Of a DNA stretch of 64,000 nt, positions 53,253 to 64,000 are shown in pieces. The DNA comes from Mimachlamys varia (taxonomy: Eukaryota; Mollusca; Bivalvia; Pectinida; Pectinidae): positions 33,628,688-33,692,687 of the forward strand of contig OX392535.1 of NCBI GenBank assembly GCA_947623455.1. Direction: 5' to 3'. The notes under the pieces were generated by a model, which was not told where the DNA came from, made no database searches, and saw only the letters and a list, made by a program, of their open reading frames with translations. The translations under genes and the position numbers were made by a program. The first letter of the stretch is position 1. Each line of letters opens with the position of its first letter.

Positions 53253-54780
53253 ATGTATGTAAAGGAAGTGGCATTTAGCAAACATTGAAATAAGTCAATT
53301 TTGGTCGCAATTGCCTCATGCAAAGTAAAAAAATCGGTGACCAAATAAGCGAGTCGGTGAAAGGAAAGACTTTATCTCAGAACTCAATTTCGGGTCATTT
53401 TTTTAATTTTCAGTGTTGCAATTTTTGGTACTATCATCTTTTATCCTCTATATCTGATGTAGGAGACATGAATTTTAACGATATCTGTTTAAATTCACCA
53501 AATATTTCGCTCTATATTGGCCAAAAACAAGTTTCCTTTTGGGTTATCATTCCTTTCATTTGAAAGTACATTGTCATCAGGATGCTTTTATCAATGTATC
53601 TTTGGCAGTCACAAACGAAGCAGACGCCATACTGAACAGACACGCTATAGTCTGTTACTCATAAATGAAGTATATTGACAAGTCAAAAACGCAAAGATGA
53701 AATTCAAAGAAATGAATGAGAAATGAGTTTTTAGATGAAAACCTTTCATTTCATCAACTCACATGTTTGGTCAGCACTAATGTATCGATGTAAACGAGAT
53801 AATTACGACCAGTACCAGTGTGTTTGTTTACATTTGCCTAATATTCGTTATTCGTATTTGGCCATATGAACAAATCTGCCTTAAATGGCCAGATTTGCCG
53901 GTGCTCCTGTACGCGATGACGATAGTCTGAAGGGTTCTGACCTTCTGATCCGCTAAATATTAGGATGCTTGCTGCAGCCATCAAAATATTTTGCGGATCA
54001 GAGTCTGAACCCTACAGACTACTGACACAGACACTAAGCTTCATTGTGATTCCCACCGGGGCGATTTTTGCATCACTTATGGGCCAATTGGTTCTCTGAT
54101 CGATAAATATACTAAAAATAATAAACCATTTCTTTCAATCTCCTACCAAACTTGTCATTAAAATCCATCTAAAATATCGCTAAATATCAAGTTTACGTAA
54201 CAAAGCATAAACTGAAATGAGTAGCGTGTGTGCGAACCAAATAAGGAAGTCGTAGTAAGCTGTAGTAACTCCATATTTGGCCATACATGTAAATAAAAAC
54301 GAGATTTGAGATAACATCACACGTTAACTGTTATGGTGGTAGTTTCTTGTGTTTGTCAAGAAGGACATTTCTGGTTCTGCTAATTTTGTGAAAAAAATAT
54401 TTTATCATGGTAAACACTTGATATTTCAGCATCATTGCATTCTGTAAACAACATTAATGCTCACATGATCACATGAGGTGGTAATTAAAGGAAATCTTAC
54501 AGATTTAACATTTTTGATTTTGCTCCACTACCAGGCATGGGACTCGTCTCGTCGTGAAGAGCTACATTGTACAATGCACCTGTAACGTTACATGTACTGC
54601 CTGTGGAGTGTGGGGTTGTATGTACACTGATGTACGTACTGCTAATCTAAATTATTGTGAAAATTATTGATAGTTTTTGATAGCATGTATACCTACCTTA
54701 GGTTCAAACCGTTATAAATGTTAAACACTCATCATGATTAAGAACGCCGTCGTAGAAATGACACGCAATTGTTTGCTATC
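53253..54780. other. Intergenic/5' region, nothing recognised
   Basis: The 60-80-codon frames here overlap on both strands and show no domain. No strong repeat seen. Confidence 0.5.
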
Positions 54781-55080
54781 GTAAAGAATACAACGTTAAC
54801 GTTGACAGTGATTTGCACTAAAAACAAAATGGCGTCCATTCCCGGAAGCAAAATTATGAAACCGAAAGTAACGTTGGAAAAAAATACTTTAATAAACACA
54901 AACAAGCATTTATATATCTTATTTGTTATTAAGCATGGAAATTACATAGAAAACAACATTTAAATAAAATGTTGCCAAACAAATGACAGTTCCTCATTGT
55001 CGTTAAACCGGAAATGATGAAGTGCGGACCCGACGGGAAGTCATTTGCCCGGATACAGCCATGAAAGGGTATGAAAAATT
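54780..55080. promoter_or_regulatory. Probable divergent promoter region
   Basis: The only locally CpG-richer stretch between the two genes (CCATTCCCGGAAGC, CCGGAAATG, GACCCGACGGG, GCCCGGAT). CCGGAAG/CCGGAAAT resemble ETS sites and CAAAATGGCG at 54826-54835 resembles a YY1/initiator element. Both genes need a non-coding first exon and point away from here, so a shared promoter is a natural reading. A possible plus-strand first exon ends near 55069 at ATGAAAGG|GTATGA. No transcript start is proven. Confidence 0.45.
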
Positions 55081-56456
55081 TACTTTCTTATTCAGTATTT
55101 AGATTTCTAATAGTGTAATTTTATTTTTCATGTAACTTATTTGTAATAAATAAAACTAAGATTATTGTTCTATTAATTTACACGTGACGCTAAAAGTTTT
55201 TTTTTCGCAAATGCTAAAAATAGCACATAGGAAACGAATCAAAGACAAAACGAAAGTAGATTTTCCATCAAATGATTATTCAGATTGAAAGTGTTGTGCA
55301 GTGCTGTATTCAAAAGAAAAGATTTCCAATACGTTAAAATTCAGGTATGATAAACAATTTCATGGAATTTTGTACTTCTTGTACTAATCTATGCTTTCAT
55401 GTACATGTTAATTCATGATTCCTAGAAATTATACATTACATGTACCTGGCCTGCTGCTGATGGCTATACAATGTACATTTGTAATTTGGTTTGATTTCTT
55501 CTCCCTTATTCACAAAAGTAAAATGTTACATGATAGTCACAAAAGTTGCTTTATATGCCTTTGTTTAGCTATGATAAGCTACATAGCCCAAGCTTAACAA
55601 GACACTTGATATATTAATCGACCCAACAAAAGCAGATGTATAGGAGGCCAGTATGTATTCAAAAATTAGTTCTAAGTACATATGTAGTCCTTATCTGTCT
55701 TTCAGACACTTTAAAAGATATAGTGGATTTATTAAATACACAATTACCTAGATTAAGAAAGTGCTTAGATAATTTAGTACTTTGTTTTCAAGTTAATTTT
55801 TTCTGTGGATTTGACTTTGGTTTTAGATAATGTGCGGCGCCACCATTATCATGATATCGATATTAATGGGAGCATGTGTACTTTAAGTGTATCGCAAAGC
55901 ATTAGGGTATAGCACAAAACAATAATATATGCAAGAATACAAGTTCCCAGACATGTCCATCTACATGGTATTGGGTCATTAAAACTGCTTTTTGGAAAGG
56001 ATGCAAAATTTTGTCCATTTTTCATTTTTTGCCCAAATTAAAAGTTACCATTATGTTACTGCCAAAAACGTAAGCTATAACTAAATCAATTTACTTTTAA
56101 TACCTGAAGTATGGATGCCCTTTCTATTTTTAAACACCACAATGTACTCTACTGTTTATTCCCTCGCGGCAAAAGCTAGGTCAGATTATTACTATCATTA
56201 AAAAAAGAATTCGGACAGAAATTTTAATGTCACTTCTGACTTACAAAGCTGACTTCTCAACTGATTGTCATTAAAACTCCACACAAGTGTTCAAAAACAT
56301 CACTTGTTGTACGATCTACACGCAGTTTGCGTTTCAATCTTCTGCAGTCAAAAAGTATGTCATCTTCACTATAAACTATTTAAAAGTTGATGCAACAATA
56401 AAAAAGTTTTTAAGTGTTATTTCATATATTGTTAATAATTTTACTTTTTTTTTCAG
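55081..56456. other. Intron or 5' region of the plus-strand gene
   Basis: AT-rich, with poly-T and TACATGTA-type simple sequence. The 60-odd-codon frames show nothing recognisable. Confidence 0.5.
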
Positions 56457-56473
56457 TTCAATTTTAGATGAGA

Positions 56474-57565
56474 ATGGGTAATGATAACTCAAAAAAACAG
56501 AGAAGCGATGAATTACAGGAGCATAAAGGAAATACTGTAGATGATCCACAGGTTTCTCAGTATGGATCATCTGTTGATCTGTCAACCGTGCGTCTAAAGG
56601 TCAAAGACAACAATAATGTGTCTAATTTGTCGCAGCGAGACGAACAAATTTGTCAAGCAGAAAAAGAAGAAGGGGTGCTGGGACGGTCTAAGTTACTACA
56701 AACAGAGGTAAAACAAAGTCTGGAAGACACAAGTGTGCCGCAGGGCCCAGAGACTGTGACAATGGACAAAGTGGTACAACAAAGCTCTAGTGGATCTAGA
56801 GCTATAGCTATGGGTGAAGAGGCAACCCCAAAGGTTAGAACAGAGGCTGATATATCTGTGTCATTGGACCGTGGGGCAACCCCACAGGATGGAACAGAGG
56901 CTAATATATCTGTGTCAGTGGACCGTGGGGCAACCCCACAGGATGGAACAGAGGCTAATATATCTGTGTCATTGGACCATGGGGCAACCCCACAGGATGG
57001 AACAGAGGCTAATATATCTGTGTCAGTGGACCGTGGGGCAACCCCACAGGATGGAACAGAGGCTAATATATCTGTGTCAAAGGACCGTGGGGCAACCCCA
57101 CAGGCTAATGTATCTGCTCCAGCAAACACAACCAAACTGGAGTGGTCTGATGAAGAGGAGGAGCCACTTAAAAAGTCACTTTACAATGGTCAAATGGTCT
57201 TTCCTAGTCAAGATGGTAAAGAGAGTTGGCAGGACTCTGAAGGGTGTATATCAAATATATTTCCAGTTGCAGATGTTTTTCCAGTTGAAATTAAAAACAT
57301 TTTTCCAATTGAAGATGTTTCTCCATTTGAACATACACCTTTGGAGCCACTTACATGTACTACAGTGGCTGAAAATGAACTAATGAAGGAGGAAAGTCAA
57401 GTTAAAGTGGACACAGCAACTTCCACCCTGGACATGCAAGGTGGCAGGGGAGATAATCACATCCCTCAAGACCAGGACAGCAATCCAGCAATGACAGAAA
57501 AATCTTCTGAACCAGGAACTAATTGGAACGGTCTCTCTCCCACTGTACAAGATGCCTACACTGAG
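56474..57565 (+). CDS. Plus-strand gene, coding exon A
   Basis: Residues 1-364. The acceptor is a long T run then CAG at 56446-56456, before TTCAATTTTAG-ATG. Five adjacent 54-bp repeats (about 56868-57101) alternate SVDRGATPQ, SLDHGATPQ and SKDRGATPQ versions and keep frame. Three short FPVE/FPIE-like motifs follow near residues 263-283. Donor CTGAG|GTAAAT. The minus-strand and +2-frame open frames here are shadows of the repeat. Confidence 0.83.
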
Positions 57566-60500
57566 GTAAATAGTTGTCTTTTTTTATCATTCAGACCTCA
57601 ATTTAAATCCTTGTTTTTGTCATCATGAAAACCTGAGTATTTATTGTCATAATACTCCTACGAAAAAAACATGTCAGCTGATGCTATTGTTTCTAGTCTA
57701 ACCCAGCTCATGGTCATGTTGTTACTCCTTAGTCCTCATGGCTACTAGATTTATTTAATGGCCATATACTTTTTCAAACTGGCAAATTATTAAATTGTAT
57801 TTTAAGAGTAGGGAACCAATGGCCAATATCTAGGGAATGATAGAAACAAAGCTGTACATGTACAGTTAATACTAGCTGTCTTTAAAGGTGAAGATTTTGA
57901 AATTATTACGGGCTAGTGTAAATTAAGGAACTGTGCTTTGTAGAGCCTCAAAGTCACCTTACTTAATTTGATTCTTTACTGGAGGGAATTTCCGTTAAGC
58001 TCAATCAGTGCTAGAGCATATATATAAAACTTTAAAGTCCACAAGGAGCGCAGAACTGGCATGAGTTGCTTGATATATGGAAATCCTTTTTACTTTTCCA
58101 GTTTTCCCAGAAGTTCCTCATTTGGTAACGAATGTTGTGTACCTTCAAGTTTCAGGCCCTGTTTAATTATGTGAATGACGTGAAGTTATCCAACAGGAGG
58201 ATAATGAAGAAACTGACTGAAGAACAACAGTAAGTGTTTGCTCACCCTGATTATCTAATACTTTAAGGAACTTTAATTAACTCATTATTATATCATTTTC
58301 TTTTGTGCAAACAAGTATTTTCAGTAATTATTTATGTAGACCAAATCTGATTGAAATGCACATATTCCTAATTGTCCCATGATTGTTACTCTCCGCATAC
58401 CTATAGCTAGTACCTAACAACTTTTTTTTTGTATTTGTTTTATTTTCAGAAATTTTCATACAATGCAAAGTACAATATTATTCAAATAATATATTCACAT
58501 TCATTTGTAGAAAATATCACACACACTCACCTTACTTTCACTTTCACACAATCATTCAGTTTTTTTGGTGAATTTTCCTAATCTTACATTTACACTTGGG
58601 ACCTAACAACTTCCTATCATGGGCCATGTTCTGGTGAGCATTTAAATAAAAGTATATAAGCCAATCAAATCACTGCTTAAGTAGCAACAGGATCTTGAAA
58701 GTGAAAGTTTGTGGGCGAAAAAGCTTGCATAACCCTATTTGTTCATTAAGTCATTTCGTCACAAATGAAATTGCTGCAGATGACATCGTCAATTAGACAA
58801 TTTGTCTTGAATGTAAAGTAAACAGAGGGTGCAAAGGTCATTAGACCATGACCTCATATTGGATGTTGTCAGATCCTTTTGTAATAGAGTGAGAATAAGG
58901 ATCAGCATTTTAATGAGATTCACTGTGTAGACCAAGTGCATATTTTGCTTACAATATAATTAAAAATAATGCACATCGTTATGATTTAAAACGTTCTTGT
59001 TTGCTATTTGTTTATGATTATGTCCCCGTTACTCATTAAAGTGATGTTGAAAAAGGAAAAAGAGAAAATTTTACAAAAAAACTGCCCAATTCTTATAAGA
59101 AGATCAGGGGTTAACACTAACTTTTAGTAAGTGACAGCCCTGTGGGGTGCCAGGTTAAAAAACTAAGCAGCCCCCCCCCCCCCCCCCCAAAAAAAATGTT
59201 TTCAAACCATACATGCAATATCCTGCATTCTAGTGAATTTAAGCCTGAGGTTTTCTGATAATAACGGGGAAAAAAACATGAAAACAATTTGAAGAAAAGT
59301 TTACATTTACAGCAGGCCTAGTCAACTTGAAATAAATTAACAAACACGCGGCAAGGACAGAAGAAAACCTCAGTTAAAGATCATGACTCAAATATCTAAG
59401 CAGCCTGCCGGGCTGCTGGCATTGGATGTCTTGCATTGGCAGCCCAACGTTTTATCAGGCAGCCCATTGCTGCTGGGCTACTGTTATAGCGTGTTCCATT
59501 TAGCGGAACGTTTCGGTTGTTCTGGAATGAACCAGACGTTCCACTAAATGGTACATGACGTTCCGCAGGAAGGAACCGTTTCGTCTGGAACGCCTCATTT
59601 GAGGGTACCAAGTTGGATCCAATATGGTGGCCAGTGAAAGGTTTTCGTTTTAAATGTTCAATAAATTGTAAATAGACCTAACTATAACCAGTTAAACAAA
59701 ATTTCACCAGTAAAATATATCACTACCATCTCCAAGTGGTATCATAGTGTGTAAAATGTGTAAATAAAAGGGATTACTCGCATTGTTTTGCAGATTTTAT
59801 GACGAAACCGTTTTGGTTATTTCCGGAAAAGTTGTTTCTTTTTCCTTTTCAATTATTAGATTTTCACCCGCAGGAACGGAATTCCACACGTTCTGTTCCA
59901 TTTAGCAGACCAGTTCCAAGTTGGCACAACCGGAACGTTCCGCTAAATGGAACACGCTATTAGTGTCGATCTCTAAAGATACCCCTTTGTTTTCTAGTTC
60001 ACACTTTCCACAATCTGACATGTCAAAGGTTGATTTCATTAGTAAGATTATTCTCAAATTTGATATTATATTTTTAGGCGATATAAAAAGACATTTGAGG
60101 ATTCAGAAGCTAAAGTATCAGGTAAGACAATCCATGTGGCTGCCCTTTAGTCTGGTCAGAGTTACTGTTTCCTTGGAAATGTTCGTCCGATCAAATAGTA
60201 GCCAATATTACAGATAACCTGTGATTTTGTTGTCGCCTTTTCAGGGATCACTTTGTCGGCTTCTGCGTCAGTCATCAGTCATCATTTTGCATCATCCAAA
60301 CAAACGTTTCCATGCGATAACTTAGTTCCATTATAGGCCTATCAAACTCAAAAGTCCTTGCTTTAAATTGTTCTGTAGATTTGAAGGTCAAAGGTCACTA
60401 TTACTATAAATGGGACTGACATCCAAACACAAGTTTCAGTAAGATAACTCCAGTTTCCTTTTGCATCTCTGTTTCCTGTTTATCTTAAACAAATTTCTGA

Positions 60501-61942
60501 ATTCAAAATTTGATCTGTCTTTTTGTAATTTTTCTACTACATGGACAACACTTCAACTTCTGTTGAATTCTTGTTATGGATCAAAGACAATCTAATCAAT
60601 TGTCACGACCAGTCGGCCTACTAAATATGTTGTAGGACATAGTTGAAAGTTGTGACAAAATTTTGTCTTGTAACAGAATGATGTAGCAGTACGTAGCAAT
60701 CTTTCTATTTAGGACTGGAGGAGTGTGTTAATTTCCTGGAAGAGCGTGTCAGTCAGAGAGAAGGACAGATTAGAAAGTTTAAAGGCATTGTACAAGTGCT
60801 GCTGAAAAAGGTCTCCACACTGTCCGCTGCCCTTGGGAGTCTCCCCGGGAATAATGGCCGGGGCCAGGAATTAGGAGCTTCATCAGACGAGGGGGAGGAG
60901 GAGGAGGTAAGGTACAAGGTAGCGACATAATTGTTTAAAGGCAGTAAAAAAGTAACTCGTGAAATCTTAAGTCTTTGGGTAATGAATTTTGATATATGGT
61001 GATTTTCAAATTATGTGAATAATATTATTTGATGGTTTTAGCAGGCAAGTGTTTGTGACAGGCTGGATAATATATATGTCCAATTTTGTGATAGGCTGGA
61101 TATATATATGTTTCCATGTTTGTGATAGGCTGAAAACATGCATTTCTGTTTGTGATAGCTAGGCTGGAAATATGTATGTCCCATTTTGTGATAGGCTGGA
61201 TATATATGTTTCTATGTTTGTGATAGGCTGAAAACATGCATTTCTGTTTGTGATAGCTAGGCTGGGTATATATATGTCCCATTTTGTGATAGGCTGGATA
61301 TATATGTTTCCATGTTTGTGATAGGCTGAAAACATGCATTTCTGTTTGTGATAGGCTGGTTATATATGCATCCAATTTTGTGATAGGCTGGGTTTATATG
61401 TCCATGTTTGTAATAGGCTGGATATATGTCCATGTTTTTGGTAAATAATATTACCTCATATAATTGAGTTGACTGTAACCAAAGAATGGAAGAAGACTTG
61501 ATATATAATGTATACGCTGCAATATCTAAGTTTTATTTGTCAAGTACATGTATATGTAATCCTTAAAATACATATTTTTTTTTATCATTCAGGACTATGA
61601 ACAAAAATATAAATTGCCGAGACCCCTTACTGAAAAACAAAAGCCAATCCCCCCTATCAAACAGCAGGTCAGTTTCCATGGTACCAAAGCCACGACCGGA
61701 CCAGACAATCGGAATGAATGTTCAGAGCCACTATCATCTAAAGTGTTGAGGAGAGCCAAGAGGGAAAGATCAAAGGCATTGCTGACAGGAACTTCAACGA
61801 AATCTGCTGCAGGTCCCTCAGATACAGGACAGAAACTTCAAAACAGTCAAAGGTCACAAAATCTTGGAAGGGAAAAACCAGCCAAACAAAAAAAGGATGC
61901 AGATGAAGCAACCAAAAGGGAAGCCAGTGTACCAATACCAAA
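56474..61942 (+). CDS. Unrecognised myristoylation-signal/coiled-coil protein (5 coding exons, 3' end outside window)
   Basis: Whole-gene entry. Five exons join in phase for about 584 residues, continuing beyond base 64000. Residues 1-8, MGNDNSKK, fit an N-myristoylation signal with a nearby basic patch, suggesting membrane association (inferred). Residues about 115-210 are 18-residue repeats (DGTEANISVSVDRGATPQ). Residues 211-364 are acidic and Pro-rich. Residues about 365-445 form the likely ordered core, a helical/coiled-coil segment. Then come an EEEE-type acidic run and a Lys/Arg-rich tail. I do not recognise the family. Start choice: ATG at 56468 has a T at -3; ATG at 56474 has A at -3 and G at +4 and gives the MG start, so I prefer it. 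Confidence 0.75.
57566..58155 (+). other. Intron between plus-strand exons A and B
   Basis: No repeat or alternative exon that I can support. Confidence 0.6.
58156..58229 (+). CDS. Plus-strand gene, coding exon B
   Basis: Residues 365-388, ALFNYVNDVKLSNRRIMKKL-TEEQ, plus two bases. Acceptor CTTCAAGTTTCAG; donor CAACA|GTAAGT. Amphipathic helix, start of the coiled-coil segment. Confidence 0.82.
58230..60077 (+). other. Intron B-C, hosting a transposon copy
   Basis: Includes a homopolymer junction (about 18 C followed by about 8 A) near 59168-59195 and the element at 59487-59959. The rest is AT-rich with no feature. Confidence 0.6.
59487..59959. mobile_element. 470-bp element with TAGCGTGTTCCATTTAGCGG ends
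   Basis: TAGCGTGTTCCATTTAGCGG at the left and CCGCTAAATGGAACACGCTA at the right are a perfect 20-base inverted pair. A second internal copy of the motif is inverted near 59541-59560. The interior matches, in reverse, the flanks of the nested transposon at 44890, so this is the uninterrupted form of that older element. Non-coding. Confidence 0.82.
60078..60121 (+). CDS. Plus-strand gene, coding exon C
   Basis: 44-base exon, residues 389-403 (QRYKKTFEDSEAKVS) plus one base. Acceptor ATATTTTTAG; donor TATCAG|GTAAGA. Accepted because it bridges exons B and D in phase and continues the heptad-like helix. Confidence 0.72.
60122..60712 (+). other. Intron C-D
   Basis: No element or alternative exon recognised. 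Confidence 0.6.
60713..60906 (+). CDS. Plus-strand gene, coding exon D
   Basis: Residues 404-468. LEECVNFLEERVSQREGQIR and KFKGIVQVLLKKVSTLSAAL form the end of the coiled coil, with Leu/Val at heptad-like spacing. Then comes a Gly/Asn linker and an acidic end (SSDEGEEEE). Acceptor TTTCTATTTAG; donor GAGGAG|GTAAGG. Confidence 0.85.
61025..61435. repeat. GTTTGTGATAGGCTGG tandem array
   Basis: A motif TTTGTGATAGGCTGGATATA recurs about a dozen times, organised in a higher-order unit of about 117 bases that carries the variants GCTGAAAACATGCATTTCTG and GATAGCTAGGCTGG. Inside the intron between exons D and E. Confidence 0.9.
61593..61942 (+). CDS. Plus-strand gene, coding exon E
   Basis: Residues 469-584 plus two bases. 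It begins DYEQKYKLPRPLTEKQKPIP and is Lys/Arg- and Ser-rich, ending EASVPIPK. Acceptor TTTTTTATCATTCAG. The donor CAAA|GTAAGT is at 61943. If unspliced, the frame meets TAA immediately (CCA AAG TAA). The next exon is outside the window. Confidence 0.8.
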
Positions 61943-64000
61943 GTAAGTCCATATACCATACCAAAGTAAGTCCATATACCATACCAAAGTAAGTCCATAT
62001 ACCATACCAAAGTAAGTCTATATACCAATACCAAAGTAAGTCCATATACCATACCAAAGTAAGTCCATGTACCATACCAAAGTAAGTCCATGTACCATAC
62101 CAAAGTAAGTCTATATACCAATACCAAAGTAAGTCCATATACCATACCAAAGTAAGTCCATACACCAATACCAAAGTAAGTCCATGTACCATACCAAAGT
62201 AAGTCCATATACCATACCAAAGTAAGTCCATGTACCATACCAAAGTAAGTCCATATACCATACCAAAGTAAGTCTATATACCATACCAAAGTAAGTCTAT
62301 ATACCATACTAAAGTAAGTCCATATACCATACCAAAGTAAGTCTATACACCAATACCAAAGTAAGTCTATATACCATACCAAAGTAAGTCCATATACCAT
62401 ACCAAAGTAAGTCCATATACCATACCAAAGTAAGTCCATGTACCATACCAAAGTAAGTCCATGTACCATACCAAAGTAAGTCCATATACCATACCAAAGT
62501 AAGTCTATATACCAATACCAAAGTAAGTCCATATACCATACCAAAGTAAGTCCATATACCATACCAAAGTAAGTCCATGAACCATACCAAAGTAAGTCTA
62601 TATACCAATACCAAAGTAAGTCCATATACCACAACAAAGTAAGTCCATATACCACACTAAAGTAAGTCCATATACCAATACCAAAGTAAGTCCATATACC
62701 ATACCAAAGTAAGTCCATGTACCATACCAAAGTAAGTCTATATACCACACTAAAGTAAGTCCATATACCATACCAAAGTAAGTCATATACCATACCAAAG
62801 TAAGTCCATATACCCTACAAAAGTAAGTCCATATACCATACCAAGTAAGTCCATATACCATACCAAAGTAAGTCCATATACCATACCAAAGTAAGTCTAT
62901 ATACCATACCAAAGTAAGTCCATATACCATACCAAAGTAAGTCTATATACCATACTAAAGTAAGTCCATATACCATACCAAAGTAAGTCTATATACCATA
63001 CCAAAGTAAGTCTATATACCATACTACAGTAAGTCCATATACCATACCAAAGTTAGTCCAAATACCACAACAATGTAAGTCCATATACCATACCAAAGTA
63101 AGTCCATATACCATACCAAAGTAAGTCCATATACCATACCAAAGTAAGTCCATATACCATACCAAAGTAAGTCTATATACCATACCAAAGTAAGTCTATA
63201 TACCATACTAAAGTAAGTCCATATACCATACCAAAGTAAGTCTATATACCATAACAAAGTAAGTCCATATACCATACCAAAGTAAGTCCATATACCATAC
63301 CAAAGTAAGTCTATATACCATACTAAAGTAAGTCCATAAACCATATACTAAAATAAGTCTATATACCACACCAAAGTAAGTCCATATACCATACCAAAGT
63401 AAGTCCATATACCATACCAAAGTAAGTCCATATTCCATATCAAAGTAAGTCCACATACCATACCAAAGTAAGTCATATACCACACCAAAGTAAGTCCATA
63501 TACCATACCAAAGTTAGTCCATATACCATACCAAAGTAAGTCATATACCATACCAAAGTAAGTCCATACACCATACCAAAGTAAGTCATATACCAATACC
63601 AAAGTAAGTCTATATACCAATACCAAAGTAAGTCATATACCATACTAAAGTAAGTCCATATACCATACCAAAGTAAGTCCATATACCATACCAAAGTAAG
63701 TCTATATACCATACCCAAGTAAGTCATATACCATACCAAAGTAAGTCCATATACCATACCAAAGTAAGTCATATACCAATACCAAAGTAAGTCTATATAC
63801 CAATACCAAAGTAAGTCTGTATACCATACAAAAGTAAGTCCATATACCATACCAAAGTATGTCCATATACCAATACCAAAGTATGTCCATATACCAATAC
63901 CAAAGTAAGTCTATATACCAATACCAAAGTAAGTCTGTATACCATACAAAAGTAAGTCCATATACCATACCAAAGTAAGTCCATATACCATACCAAAGTA
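61931..64000 (+). repeat. 23-bp splice-donor minisatellite (runs off the window)
   Basis: About 85-90 units, mostly 23 bases (some 22 or 24-25), with core ACCAAAGTAAGTCCATATAC. The first unit contains the actual end and donor of exon E, so the intron begins as an unbroken run of the same 5' splice site. CAAAGTAAGT matches the metazoan donor consensus at all intron positions; variants such as AAGTTAGT, AATGTAAGT and AAGTATGT are rare. Long minus-strand frames (up to 351 codons of MVYGLTLVWYMDLLWYG type) are repeat shadows. Confidence 0.97.

Noticed and set aside
61738..63996. Minus-strand frames of 90-351 codons (MVYGLTLVWYMDLLWYG type)
   Set aside because: They are antisense translations of the 23-bp donor array and of exon E. 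The frame shifts among phases wherever units change length.

Overview
This is eukaryotic, AT-rich, intron-bearing DNA that is mostly repeats. It most likely comes from a bivalve mollusc. The main clue is two tandem-core mobile elements that open with ACAAGAGGCCC and close with a TTC-loop hairpin, like the Pearl/Helentron-associated elements described from bivalves. I see no bacterial operon, CRISPR array, rRNA or convincing functional tRNA gene.

Two multi-exon protein genes can be rebuilt from the raw sequence. They point away from each other across an interval of about 48.9-56.4 kb. (1) A minus-strand gene runs from its first coding exon at 48.85 kb to about 8.77 kb. I assembled 17 coding exons whose reading phases all join, giving about 1,212 residues. 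The second half holds a von Willebrand factor A (vWA) domain with an intact DxSxS metal-binding motif. The N-terminal half is not a family I recognise. (2) A plus-strand gene starts at 56.47 kb and leaves the window at 64 kb after five coding exons (about 584 residues seen). It has a likely N-myristoylation signal (MGNDNSKK), an in-frame 54-bp repeat and a short coiled coil. I do not recognise it either.

Layout: 1-3.84 kb, 55-bp satellite with higher-order structure; 3.84-8.77 kb, 3' flank of the vWA gene with small inverted-repeat elements; 8.77-13.19 kb, last four exons; 13.69-19.0 kb, a 5.3-kb tandem-core element with a unit near 146 bp; 20.1-22.0 kb, a 90-bp array; 22.7-28.25 kb, six exons; 28.3-31.92 kb, a 19-bp minisatellite filling one intron; 31.95-36.6 kb, four exons; 37.1-38.97 kb, a minisatellite touching an exon; 39.1-40.9 kb, two inverted-repeat elements; 41.05-42.15 kb, the large second coding exon; 42.5-48.7 kb, first intron with several DNA transposons; 48.75-48.88 kb, first coding exon; 50.28-53.25 kb, a second tandem-core element; about 54.8-55.1 kb, probable divergent promoter; 56.47-61.94 kb, plus-strand gene; 61.94-64.0 kb, a 23-bp minisatellite.

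The most unusual pattern is that three of the intronic minisatellites begin exactly at a 5' splice site and are made of copies of that exon end plus its donor (26.4-26.96, 37.1-38.97 and 61.94-64.0 kb). A fourth (28.3-31.9 kb) repeats a unit that, on the transcribed strand, looks like a branch point, pyrimidine tract and AG acceptor. If correct, these introns carry tens to nearly 200 decoy splice sites. All exon calls come from reading frames, splice consensus and phase only; no transcript or homology search was available.
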